DNA of 24,235 bases from Anaerolineae bacterium (GTDB lineage Bacteria; Chloroflexota; Anaerolineae; JAAYZQ01). The stretch is taken from assembly GCA_016929795.1 (NCBI GenBank), contig JAFGIA010000023.1:1-24235 (forward strand), given 5' to 3'. The position numbers and the translations under genes were made by a program. Of the stretch, positions 6,806-14,437 are shown one piece after another; position 1 is the first letter of the stretch; each line of letters begins with the position of its first letter. The notes below the pieces were generated by a model. It worked only from the letters and a program-made list of their open reading frames with translations. It had not been told where the DNA came from and did not search any database.

Positions 6806-7206
6806 CGCACGACGAATTCCAGCCACACGTCCTCATCGTCGAGGATGAGGAGGGGCTCCTGGAGATCCTGGAGGTCAACTTTCAGAGCGCCGGCTATCGC
6901 GTGACCACCGCAGCCGACGGCGTTTCAGCCTGGCACGCATTCGCCAGCGAGCACCCCGACCTCCTGGTGCTCGACCTCAACCTGCCCAAGATCACTGGCT
7001 TTCGCCTGCTCGAGCTGGTGCGCAGCGAGAGCCAGGTCCCCGTCCTGATCCTCACAGCCTACGATTTTGCCCAGGCCGAAGAGATCGCCCAGCACCGGCC
7101 AGATGCCTTCATCACCAAGCCGTTCGACGTCAAGAGTCTCATCGCCACGGCCAATGGCCTGCTCGGGCGGCGACAGGCGCGCACAAGTGCCGGTCCTCGA
7201 CGCTGA
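6802..7206 (+). CDS. stand-alone response regulator receiver protein 2
   Basis: A 134-residue single receiver. Acidic pocket E14/D15, phosphoacceptor D58 in VLDLNLP, switch threonine T85 in ILTAYD, lysine K106 in ITKPFD. It has no output domain and a short basic tail (GRRQARTSAGPRR). Its start overlaps the stop of receiver 1 by 4 bases, and its 3' end overlaps the proposed GTG start of the histidine kinase by 20 bases. The gene order receiver-receiver-kinase points to a phosphorelay or a branched signal. Confidence 0.9.
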   Translation: MTHDEFQPHVLIVEDEEGLLEILEVNFQSAGYRVTTAADGVSAWHAFASEHPDLLVLDLNLPKITGFRLLELVRSESQVPVLILTAYDFAQAEEIAQHRPDAFITKPFDVKSLIATANGLLGRRQARTSAGPRR

Positions 7207-8776
7207 TCAGGCGCTGCGCCATACTTTCAGCCGCCTCAGCGGAGCGCTCGTCTCCAGCCTCGATCTGCACGATCTCCTCGGCACCATTGTCGACGAGGCG
7301 CTGGCTTCTCTCCACGCCGAAGCATCCGTTCTGCGCCTGCTCGACCGCCCGGGCGAGCACCTCGAAGTGGAAGTGGCACGCGGCGTGCCCGAAGAAGCCG
7401 TGCGGGCCGTGCGCTTTCGGGCAGGCGAGGGCTTGGCCGGCCGCCTTCTCCTCGACGACCGCCCACTCCGTGGCACGAACATGCAGCAAGACCCACGTGC
7501 CACCCAGCGCGCCCTCGCCCATCGCTACGGCTGGCGTTCCTTTGCCGCCGTTACCATTCGCCTCCACCAGCAGCCCATCGGTGTCTGGTTCGTCATCCGT
7601 CATCGGCGCGTGCCCTTTACCGACGACGAGATCCTCCTCCTCTCCACCTTTGCCGACCACGTCTCCCTCGCCATCGAGCGCAGTTGGCTGCTCCAGACCA
7701 TTGTCCAGGAAAAACACGAAAGCGAGGCCGTGGTCGAGGCCTCCGCCAGCGGCATCCTGGTGATCGACCATCGAGGGCGGGTCGTCGACATGAACCCGGC
7801 CCTCGAACAGCTTACCGGGTGGACACTGCGCCAAGCACGCGGCCAGCCTTGCTGCGACGTCATTGGCTGCGGCGCGCACGGCCAGGCTGAACCCAACCCC
7901 TTCTGTCCTCTGGCGCAGGTGAGTGTGCCGGGCGACCGTGCCTTTGTCGAGTACAGCCTTCTGCGCCGCGACGGCAAAGCCATCGAGGTCGAGGCCAGTT
8001 ATGGCTTGATCCGGGACGAGGACGGCGAGCTGGCCCGCGTCGTCGGCGTTTTTCGCGACGTGTCGCAGCAAAAAGAACTCAACCGCTTGCGTGCGGAAAT
8101 CATTGCCAATGTATCGCACGAGCTGCGCACCCCCCTCTCCCTCATCAAGGGCTATGTCAGCACCCTCCTCAGCCCCGACGTATCGCTCGGCGAAGAACAG
8201 GCGCAACGCTTTCTCCACAACCTGGACCGAGCCGCCGACGACCTGGGGCAAATGGTCGACGATCTCCTCAGCGCATCGCGCATCGAAGCGCAGCAGCTTC
8301 ACCTCCACCCCGAGTCTTTCGACCTGCTGAGCAAAATCCACGAGATCCTCGACTGGTTCCGTCCCCTCGTACCCGACCACCACCTCGCTGTCGACCTGCC
8401 CCCACCGGGCCGTGTCCAGGTATGGGCCGATCCCCAGCGCGTGCACCAGGTGCTCGTCAACCTGCTGAGCAACGCCGTCAAATACTCCCCACCTGGCAGC
8501 ACCGTCACCATCCGCGGCCAGGCGATAGCTGGTACGCACGCAGTGGTGCACGTGATCGACGAGGGCGAGGGGATCGCCTCAGAGCATCTGCCGCACATCT
8601 TTGACCGCTTCTACCTCACCGAGCGGAGCAAAAAAGGGATCGGCCTCGGGCTCTACATCTGCAAGGGCATGGTCGAGGCCATGGGAGGAGAGATTTGGGC
8701 CGTCAGCGAGCGCGGCCAGGGGAGCACCTTCACCTTCACCCTCCCCACCGCCCCAGTTGCCTCCACAGCCAATTAG
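7187..8776 (+). CDS. GAF-PAS sensor histidine kinase
   Basis: A cytoplasmic-looking hybrid-sensor kinase without membrane segments. With the GTG start at 7187 it has 529 residues. An N-terminal GAF domain (about 15-165, with VLRLLDRPGEHLEVEVARG and GLAGRLL) is followed by a PAS domain (about 185-300, with ILVIDHRGRVVDMNPALEQLTG). Next comes a HisKA dimerisation domain with phosphoacceptor H311 in NVSHELRTP, then the ATPase domain with the N box NLLSNAVKYS near 425, the G1 box DEGEGIA near 458 and the G2 box GIGLGLYI near 486. GTG 7187 is chosen because it begins just before the GAF domain and overlaps receiver 2 only slightly. The open frame continues upstream to 7067, but that would lie wholly inside receiver 2. 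The PAS insert HQ..CCDVIGCGAHGQ..NPFCPL carries four cysteines that could bind a metal or cofactor. Confidence 0.9.
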   Translation: MPVLDADQALRHTFSRLSGALVSSLDLHDLLGTIVDEALASLHAEASVLRLLDRPGEHLEVEVARGVPEEAVRAVRFRAGEGLAGRLLLDDRPLRGTNMQQDPRATQRALAHRYGWRSFAAVTIRLHQQPIGVWFVIRHRRVPFTDDEILLLSTFADHVSLAIERSWLLQTIVQEKHESEAVVEASASGILVIDHRGRVVDMNPALEQLTGWTLRQARGQPCCDVIGCGAHGQAEPNPFCPLAQVSVPGDRAFVEYSLLRRDGKAIEVEASYGLIRDEDGELARVVGVFRDVSQQKELNRLRAEIIANVSHELRTPLSLIKGYVSTLLSPDVSLGEEQAQRFLHNLDRAADDLGQMVDDLLSASRIEAQQLHLHPESFDLLSKIHEILDWFRPLVPDHHLAVDLPPPGRVQVWADPQRVHQVLVNLLSNAVKYSPPGSTVTIRGQAIAGTHAVVHVIDEGEGIASEHLPHIFDRFYLTERSKKGIGLGLYICKGMVEAMGGEIWAVSERGQGSTFTFTLPTAPVASTAN

Positions 8777-8785
8777 TGCTAGAAT
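8757..8785 (+). promoter_or_regulatory. sigma70-type promoter of the SHMT/GcvT fusion gene
   Basis: TTGCCT (8757-8762), a 17-base spacer, TAGAAT (8780-8785). The -35 lies in the last codons of the kinase gene. The predicted start is near 8792, giving a leader of about 38 nt that contains AAAGGAG at 8815-8821 ahead of the ATG at 8830. Confidence 0.75.
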
Positions 8786-8829
8786 CCACCCCACCATATC
8801 CGGCCAACCATCACAAAGGAGTGTAACAC

Positions 8830-11800
8830 ATGGCAAACCAAGAATACTGGGATCTCTTCCTTGGCAAGGACATACGAGCAGTAGCGCCGGCCATCGACCA
8901 GATCATCGACTTTGAAGAAGAGCGGCAGGCGCGCAAGCTGATCATGATCCCTTCCGAATCCATGGCGCCCCTGGCAGTGCGCCAGGCACTCGGCAGCGTG
9001 TTCAACAACGTCTACGCCGAGGGCTATCCACCCCTGCGCATGACACGCGACCCCGAGGACCGGCTGCTCGACGTGCCCCACCAGCTCGCCTACTATCGCC
9101 GCTACGCCGACCGCCGCTTTTACAAGGGCGTCGATTACGTCCATTTTGTCGAAACCCTCGCCGCGCGCCGCTGTGCCGACGCGTTCGCCCACGATCGCGT
9201 CGCGAGCGAAAATATCCATGTCAACGTCCAGCCCCTGTCCGGCGCCGCGGCCAACCTCGCCGTGTACGACGCCGTCGTCGACGTCGGCGACGTCGTCATG
9301 GGCATGGACCTCTACCAGGGGGGCCACCTCACGCACGGGAGCGAGTTCAACTTTTCGGGCAAGCGCTACCACGTCGTCAGCTATGGCATCAACAAGGCCA
9401 CCGGCCAGCTCGATTATGACCAGATCCGCGACCTGGCACGCCGGCACCGCCCCAAAATGATCATCGCCGGCTACACATCCTACCCCTGGGCGCCCGACTG
9501 GCAGATCTTTCGCGACGTCGCCGACGAGGTAGGCGCCGTCCTCCTGGCCGACATCAGCCACCCTGCCGGCATGGTCGTCGCCGGCGCGTTTCCCACCCCT
9601 GTCGGCATCGCCGACGTCGTCACCTTTACCACCCACAAGACCCTGTGCGGCCCGCGCGGCGCCGTCATCCTGTGCACCGACGAAGAGATGGCCAACCGGA
9701 TCGACATGTCCGTCTTTCCGGGAGAGCAGGGCGGGCCGCACACCAACAAGTTCGCGGCCATGGCCGTCGCCTTCGAGATCGCCCAGACCGAGCCCTTCCG
9801 CCGCCTCCAGTGGCGCATCAAAGACAACGCTCTGGCCCTCGCACAGGGCCTGCAGAAGCGTGGCCTCGAATTGGCCTATGGCGGCACCGATACACACTTC
9901 TGCATGCTCGATCTGAACAGTGTAAAAACCGAGACCGGCTTTCCCCTGCGCGGCGAGCCCGCCGTGCGCCTGCTCGACATGGCCGGCATCGTCGCCAACA
10001 AGAACACCATTCCGGGTGACGAGATCACCGCCCTCGCCATGGGCATCCGCCTCGGCACCCCCTGGCTCAGCCAGCGCGGCTTTGGCCCGGCAGAAATGGA
10101 CGAGGTCGCCAGCCTCATTGCACGCATCGTGACCAACATCCACCCCTTCAGCTACGTCGGCCTACTCGGCGAGCTGCCGCGTGGCAAGATCGACCTCGAC
10201 ATCTTCGAACAAGTCAAGCACGACATCGCCCGCCTGGCCGCCACGGGCGCGGCCGAAACAGAAGACAGGGGCCGCGAATACCCACACTACTACAAACTCG
10301 AAGCAGTGTCGCCGGCACCCCTTGCCCGGCTTCAGCCCGCGCAGGCACCAGGCGCCGAAATAGAGCTGGACGCAGCGCGCACCGGCGCCGCCCTCCTCGA
10401 CCAGAGCGACTGCGGTGTGCTCTTTATCGCCAGTGACCGCGCCGAGCCCTCACTCCAGCAGATGCTGACCGCCGACGTCGGCGCGCTCCAGCCGGGCGAC
10501 TGCCGGCCCGCCTTCCTCCTCGACGAGGATAGCCGGCTGATCGACGACGTATGTATCCTGCGCCTGCCCCAAGATGAGATCGGGCGCGACCACTACCTGC
10601 TGCGCACCAATCCCCAAAACCACGACCGCGTAAAAGCCTGGCTGCGCGCCATGAGCGACGGCTACACCCTCTTTGATCGCCATGACATCTATCGCAAAGT
10701 CGAAGGCCCCCTCGTCGTCGAGGACCTGCGCCTGGCCGACAAAGCACACTGCATGGTTGTGCTCTCGCTGCGTGGGCCGCGCGCGCCCGAGATGGCCGCC
10801 GCCGTCGAGACCGCCCCGGGCTATCGCTTTGTCATCGCCCAAGATAATATCGAACTGGCGCTACCCGCGAGCCAGGCGCAGTCCATCTATGACCGCCTGG
10901 TCGAGGCGGGGGCAATTCCCGCCGGCCCGGAGACACGCCAGGCCCTGCGCGACGCGGCCGGGTTGCCCGACTATGCCACGTTCGACGGCTATGGAGAAGG
11001 CAGCGGCCGTCCGACTGGCCTCGACCTCTACCAGGCCGGGCACCGCGATCGGTTTGAGCTGGGTGTCCCCTACTTTGTCGGCATGCACCATCTCGACCCC
11101 GCACGCCAGCCGTGCGACCTGCCGGCGTTCCAATGGACCGAGCCAGAGAATGCGCCGCTCAAGCGCACCCCCCTGTACCACTGGCACAAAGCCCACACCC
11201 GCAAAGTCATCCCCTTCGCTGGCTGGGAGATGCCCGTCTGGTACACAGGCGTGCTCGACGAGCACAATGCCGTGCGCAAACACGCCGGCCTCTTTGACGT
11301 AGCACACATGGGCGTGTTCGAGGTTGCCGGTCCCCACGCCACCGAGTTCCTCGACACAGTGCTGAGCAACTATGCGCGCTGGTTCGATCCCGGCCTGAGC
11401 TTTTACGCCTACCTCTTTGACCAGGATGGCAGCGTCCTCGACGACCTGATGGTCTATCGCCGTGCCGACGACCTCTACCTGGTAGTCGTCAACGCCGCCA
11501 ACGCCGATAAGGACTGGGCGTGGTTGAATGCCGTGAACAACGGCCAGGTCATCCTCGACCGCGCACGGCCCGACCTCAAGGTACTCCGCCCGGCCCAGAT
11601 CCGCGATCTAAAAGACCCCGCGAGTGGCGCCGACATGCGCGTCGACCTGGCCCTCCAGGGCCCGGCATCACTCGCCATCCTGCAGAGCATGACCACTGAT
11701 CCGGCTCTGAAGGATCGGCTCGCGCGCGTGCCAAAAACCGGCCTGATCGAGTGTGAGCTTGGCACCGGCCCAACGTTCCCTCTCGTCATCGCCCGCACCG

Positions 11801-12459
11801 GCTACACCGGGGAAGAGATCGGCTACGAGCTTTTCGTCCACCCCGACCGCGCCCTCGCCTTCTGGGAAGCCCTGCTGGCGGCAGGCGAGCCCTTTGGCCT
11901 GCAGCCGTGTGGCCTCGCCGCCCGCGACTCCACACGCACCGAGGCAGGCCTGCCGCTCTATGGGCACGAGCTCAAGGGGCCCTTCGAGATCATCCCCACC
12001 GGTGCCGGCTTTGGCTCCTACGTCAAACTCCACAAGCCCTTCTTTATCGGGCGCGAGGCGTTCATGGCCCGCGAGGCAGAGCGCAAGATGGAGATTGCCC
12101 GCTTCCGGATGAACGAGCGCGGCGTCCGCATGCCCAAGCTGGGCGATCCCGTGGTCAACAAGCGCGGCCGCGCCATCGGCTGGGTCACCAGCGCCGCCGT
12201 CGACGTCGACGGCCGGATCATCGGCCTCGCCTACGTCGAACAGCGCTATCACCGTCCCGCCGACGAGATCGGCATCTTTGCACTGCCGGCCCGCCCTGTC
12301 AAGGAGCGAGAGGACAAGGCCGACCTGGAGCCGGGCGACACCATCCAGCTCCCCGACGCCGCCACCATCCTGGCGCGCTTCCCCGACGACGACGAGCGCT
12401 CCCACTGGCGTGGCGCCCAAGTATCGACCGTGCCCGCCTTTTTCCCGGGCAGCGAATGA
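8830..12459 (+). CDS. glyA-gcvT: serine hydroxymethyltransferase / degenerate GcvT-like / aminomethyltransferase fusion
   Basis: One 1209-residue chain. Residues 1 to about 465 are a PLP-dependent serine hydroxymethyltransferase: YAEGYP at 62-67, VQPLSGAAANLAVY, GGHLTHGS, DISHPAG, and the PLP lysine K270 in TTHKTLCGPRG. About 27 residues (68-94) are inserted after YAEGYP compared with E. coli GlyA. Residues about 505-765 align by eye with GcvT but lack its N-terminal TPLY...GWEMP segment; kept elements include TGAALLDQSDCGVLF, LIDDVCI and VPYFVGMHHL. Residues about 777-1190 are a full GcvT: TPLYHWHKAH, FAGWEMPVWY, LDDLMVY with D871/D872, VVNAANADKDWAWL, ARTGYTGEEIGYELF and RTEAGLPLYGHEL. Both activities share 5,10-methylene-tetrahydrofolate, so the fusion could couple glycine cleavage to serine synthesis. 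No gcvH or gcvP is in the window. The start is clear: ATG with AAAGGAG upstream. Confidence 0.9.
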   Translation: MANQEYWDLFLGKDIRAVAPAIDQIIDFEEERQARKLIMIPSESMAPLAVRQALGSVFNNVYAEGYPPLRMTRDPEDRLLDVPHQLAYYRRYADRRFYKGVDYVHFVETLAARRCADAFAHDRVASENIHVNVQPLSGAAANLAVYDAVVDVGDVVMGMDLYQGGHLTHGSEFNFSGKRYHVVSYGINKATGQLDYDQIRDLARRHRPKMIIAGYTSYPWAPDWQIFRDVADEVGAVLLADISHPAGMVVAGAFPTPVGIADVVTFTTHKTLCGPRGAVILCTDEEMANRIDMSVFPGEQGGPHTNKFAAMAVAFEIAQTEPFRRLQWRIKDNALALAQGLQKRGLELAYGGTDTHFCMLDLNSVKTETGFPLRGEPAVRLLDMAGIVANKNTIPGDEITALAMGIRLGTPWLSQRGFGPAEMDEVASLIARIVTNIHPFSYVGLLGELPRGKIDLDIFEQVKHDIARLAATGAAETEDRGREYPHYYKLEAVSPAPLARLQPAQAPGAEIELDAARTGAALLDQSDCGVLFIASDRAEPSLQQMLTADVGALQPGDCRPAFLLDEDSRLIDDVCILRLPQDEIGRDHYLLRTNPQNHDRVKAWLRAMSDGYTLFDRHDIYRKVEGPLVVEDLRLADKAHCMVVLSLRGPRAPEMAAAVETAPGYRFVIAQDNIELALPASQAQSIYDRLVEAGAIPAGPETRQALRDAAGLPDYATFDGYGEGSGRPTGLDLYQAGHRDRFELGVPYFVGMHHLDPARQPCDLPAFQWTEPENAPLKRTPLYHWHKAHTRKVIPFAGWEMPVWYTGVLDEHNAVRKHAGLFDVAHMGVFEVAGPHATEFLDTVLSNYARWFDPGLSFYAYLFDQDGSVLDDLMVYRRADDLYLVVVNAANADKDWAWLNAVNNGQVILDRARPDLKVLRPAQIRDLKDPASGADMRVDLALQGPASLAILQSMTTDPALKDRLARVPKTGLIECELGTGPTFPLVIARTGYTGEEIGYELFVHPDRALAFWEALLAAGEPFGLQPCGLAARDSTRTEAGLPLYGHELKGPFEIIPTGAGFGSYVKLHKPFFIGREAFMAREAERKMEIARFRMNERGVRMPKLGDPVVNKRGRAIGWVTSAAVDVDGRIIGLAYVEQRYHRPADEIGIFALPARPVKEREDKADLEPGDTIQLPDAATILARFPDDDERSHWRGAQVSTVPAFFPGSE

Positions 12460-12470
12460 GTTTCTTGCCG

Positions 12471-12515
12471 TGATGCGTGATGCGTGATACGTGAATAACT
12501 TTCACGTATCACGCA
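12471..12515. repeat. tandem-word hairpin after the fusion gene
   Basis: A 14-bp perfect stem (GCGTGATACGTGAA at 12482-12495, reverse complement at 12501-12514) with a 5-base loop; an extra T-A pair (12481/12515) extends it. Ahead of the stem the word GTGATGC is repeated in tandem with a 7-base period from 12470. There is no T tract. It lies between the stop of the fusion gene and the promoter at 12523, so it could work as a terminator or insulator. It resembles the other tandem-word hairpin at 1601-1637 in design, not in sequence. Confidence 0.75.
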
Positions 12516-12522
12516 CCCCAAT

Positions 12523-12551
12523 TTGACATTTGCCACTTCTCCAGGTATATT
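12523..12551 (+). promoter_or_regulatory. sigma70-type promoter giving a predicted leaderless GTG mRNA
   Basis: TTGACA (12523-12528), a 17-base spacer, TATATT (12546-12551). The GTG start codon is at 12559, seven bases after the -10, so transcription should begin at or beside the start codon. Confidence 0.8.
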
Positions 12552-12558
12552 GAAGGAT

Positions 12559-13653
12559 GTGACTGAAAACATCGAGCGCCCGCTGGGCGATTGGCTAAGG
12601 CGTCGCCGCGAAGAGCTGGAAATTGACCTGAATCAGGCCGAGATCGACACACGCATCCGTCGCCGCTCTCTGGAGGCCCTGGAAGCCGAAGAATTCGACG
12701 CACTGCCTGACCTCGTCGTTGGCCGGGGCTTTTTGCGAAACTATGCGGCCTACCTTGGCCTCGATCCCCACGACGCGGCTGCCCGCTATGCGCGCCTGGT
12801 GTCCGTCCCACTCCCCGAGCCTACCTCTGTCAATCCAGACACACCCTTTCACGCCGGCAGCTTTCGGCCTGTACCGCTTCACCAGATGCCTGGGTTCATG
12901 CAGCGACGCGGCTGGTGGGCAGCGGCGCTCCTCCTCCTCCTGGTTCTGGCAGTGGTGGCACTCGGATGGTGGTACTATCCTCGTCTGTCCACCTTCGTCG
13001 CCAGCCTGTGGCCTGCCGACGCGCCCACCACTGTCGCCACGCCGCCCGCCACCCGCAGCGGCCTGCCGCTGGCCACCACCCCACCTTCCGCCACCGCCAC
13101 CACCCGGCCCACCCAGCCAGCCACCGCCACCGCCACCGCGCCCGCAGAAGCCCCTACGTCGACGCCGACCTGGACGCCAACCTGGACCCCTTCCCCCTCG
13201 CCCAGCCCATCGCCGCAGGTTTACACGGGCATCTTTATCGAGCTGGCCTTTACCGGCACCTCGTGGGTACAGGTCACCGTCGACGGTGTGCGCGAGTTCC
13301 AGGGCGAGATGGCGGCCGACACCTATCGCTCCTGGTATGGCCAGCAGCGGGTCGAGCTGCGCATCGGCAACGCCGGCGTCGTCCTCGTCACCATCAACGG
13401 CCAGTCGCTCGGCGCGCTCGGTGCCGACGGCGAGGTCATCGACCGCGTCTTTGAAAAAGTCGGCGACGACGTGACCGCCGGAACCGCCACGGCGAGCCCC
13501 GAGCCCACGTCCGAGGCAGCCGAGCCCCCTGGCGCCGGCGACACACCCGCTGCGCCCACCGACACCCCGCCCCCACCCACCGACACCCTACCCCCACCCA
13601 CACAAACTACAGCACCACCTCCAGAGACACCCACTCCAACCCCAGGCGGCTAA
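12559..13653 (+). CDS. RodZ-like helix-turn-helix membrane protein (HTH_25 / DUF4115)
   Basis: A 364-residue bitopic membrane protein related to RodZ, which in rod-shaped bacteria links MreB to the wall machinery. An N-terminal helix-turn-helix (about residues 8-70: LGDWLRRRREELEIDLNQAE, then LVVGRGFLRNYAAYLGLDP) is followed by one membrane span (about 118-139, rich in Leu/Val/Ala). Next come a Pro/Thr/Ala-rich linker (about 155-218), a DUF4115 beta domain (about 220-300: YTGIFIELAF, SWVQVTVDG, VELRIGNAG) and a second Pro/Thr-rich tail (about 305-364) with TDTPPPPTDTLPPPT repeats. The start is GTG 12559, set by the promoter; an earlier in-frame TTG at 12523 is inside the -35 box. A hydrolase gene begins 4 bases after its stop, so the two are cotranscribed. 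No mreB or other shape gene is nearby. Confidence 0.85.
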   Translation: MTENIERPLGDWLRRRREELEIDLNQAEIDTRIRRRSLEALEAEEFDALPDLVVGRGFLRNYAAYLGLDPHDAAARYARLVSVPLPEPTSVNPDTPFHAGSFRPVPLHQMPGFMQRRGWWAAALLLLLVLAVVALGWWYYPRLSTFVASLWPADAPTTVATPPATRSGLPLATTPPSATATTRPTQPATATATAPAEAPTSTPTWTPTWTPSPSPSPSPQVYTGIFIELAFTGTSWVQVTVDGVREFQGEMAADTYRSWYGQQRVELRIGNAGVVLVTINGQSLGALGADGEVIDRVFEKVGDDVTAGTATASPEPTSEAAEPPGAGDTPAAPTDTPPPPTDTLPPPTQTTAPPPETPTPTPGG

Positions 13654-13657
13654 CACC

Positions 13658-14437
13658 GTGCCCGCCCCCCTGCCTGACAATCCGCTCACCTCGGCGCCCA
13701 TCCCGGTCATCGGCCTGACTTGTTTTGAGGTCCCTGCCCAAGAAAATAGATCCGCGCGCGCATGTCAGAGCCTCACCTACGTCCATGCCCTGCAGCGTGC
13801 CGGTGCGCTTCCCCTCTTGATCCCCCCCTCGCCCGATCCCCATCCCCTCCGCGTCCTGCTCCAGCGGCTGGATGGCCTGTTACTGCCCGGCGGCGGCGAC
13901 GTCGATCCCGCCCGCTATGGCGAGCCGCGCCACGAAAAGTGCAGCGAGCCCACTCCTGCGCGCGACGACACCGAGCTCGCCCTGGCGCGCTGGGCGATAG
14001 ACAATCGCCTGCCCATCCTCGGCATCTGCCGCGGCCTCCAGGTGTTAAACGTCGCCCTGGGTGGCAGCCTCTACCAGGACATCCTTGCCCAGGTGGATGG
14101 GGGCAGCAAGCATGACTGGTACCCGGACCATCCGCGCACCCTCATCTCCCACGCCGTCACCCTGGCCCCTGGCACTCACCTCGCCGCCCTGGCCGGCGTC
14201 CACTCCCTGCCCGTCAACAGCCTGCACCACCAGGCCTTGAAAGAGATCGCCCCTGGCCTGCTCGTCACAGCGCATGCGCCCGACGGCGTCGTCGAAGCCG
14301 TCGAGATGCCCGATCACCCCTTTGCCCTCGCCGTCCAATGGCATCCCGAAGAGCTCGCGCCCGGCGATCCCCATGCCCAACGCCTCTTCGACGCCCTGGC
14401 CTCCGCCGCCGCCCACCACCGGGCCAACCACTCATAG
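13658..14437 (+). CDS. class I glutamine amidotransferase-like gamma-glutamyl hydrolase (PuuD/peptidase C26 type)
   Basis: A 259-residue protein of the gamma-glutamyl-gamma-aminobutyrate hydrolase family, which cleaves gamma-glutamyl amide bonds with a Cys-His-Glu triad. The nucleophile is C124 in GICRGLQVLN, and the histidine and glutamate are H229 and E231 in QWHPEE. The oxyanion segment is LLLPGGGDVDPARYGE, and PVNSLHHQ is the usual substrate-side motif. Length and order fit stand-alone hydrolases, with no synthetase domain. The start is GTG at 13658, 4 bases after the RodZ-like gene. Its 3' end overlaps the convergent HAD gene by 6 bases. The true substrate (gamma-Glu-GABA, a peptide or another gamma-glutamyl amide) cannot be told from sequence. 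Confidence 0.9.
   Translation: MPAPLPDNPLTSAPIPVIGLTCFEVPAQENRSARACQSLTYVHALQRAGALPLLIPPSPDPHPLRVLLQRLDGLLLPGGGDVDPARYGEPRHEKCSEPTPARDDTELALARWAIDNRLPILGICRGLQVLNVALGGSLYQDILAQVDGGSKHDWYPDHPRTLISHAVTLAPGTHLAALAGVHSLPVNSLHHQALKEIAPGLLVTAHAPDGVVEAVEMPDHPFALAVQWHPEELAPGDPHAQRLFDALASAAAHHRANHS

Noticed and set aside
7067..7186. N-terminal extension of the histidine kinase from 7067
   Set aside because: It would lie wholly inside receiver 2 and codes for a low-complexity Ser/Pro/Arg sequence unlike any GAF domain start.
7139..8551. Minus-strand open frame of 470 codons opposite the histidine kinase
   Set aside because: The kinase frame carries all family motifs; the opposite frame carries none.
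8779..10143. Minus-strand open frame of 454 codons opposite the SHMT part
   Set aside because: It is a shadow of the SHMT coding sequence, with a composition of Gly, Asp, Val and His and no motif.
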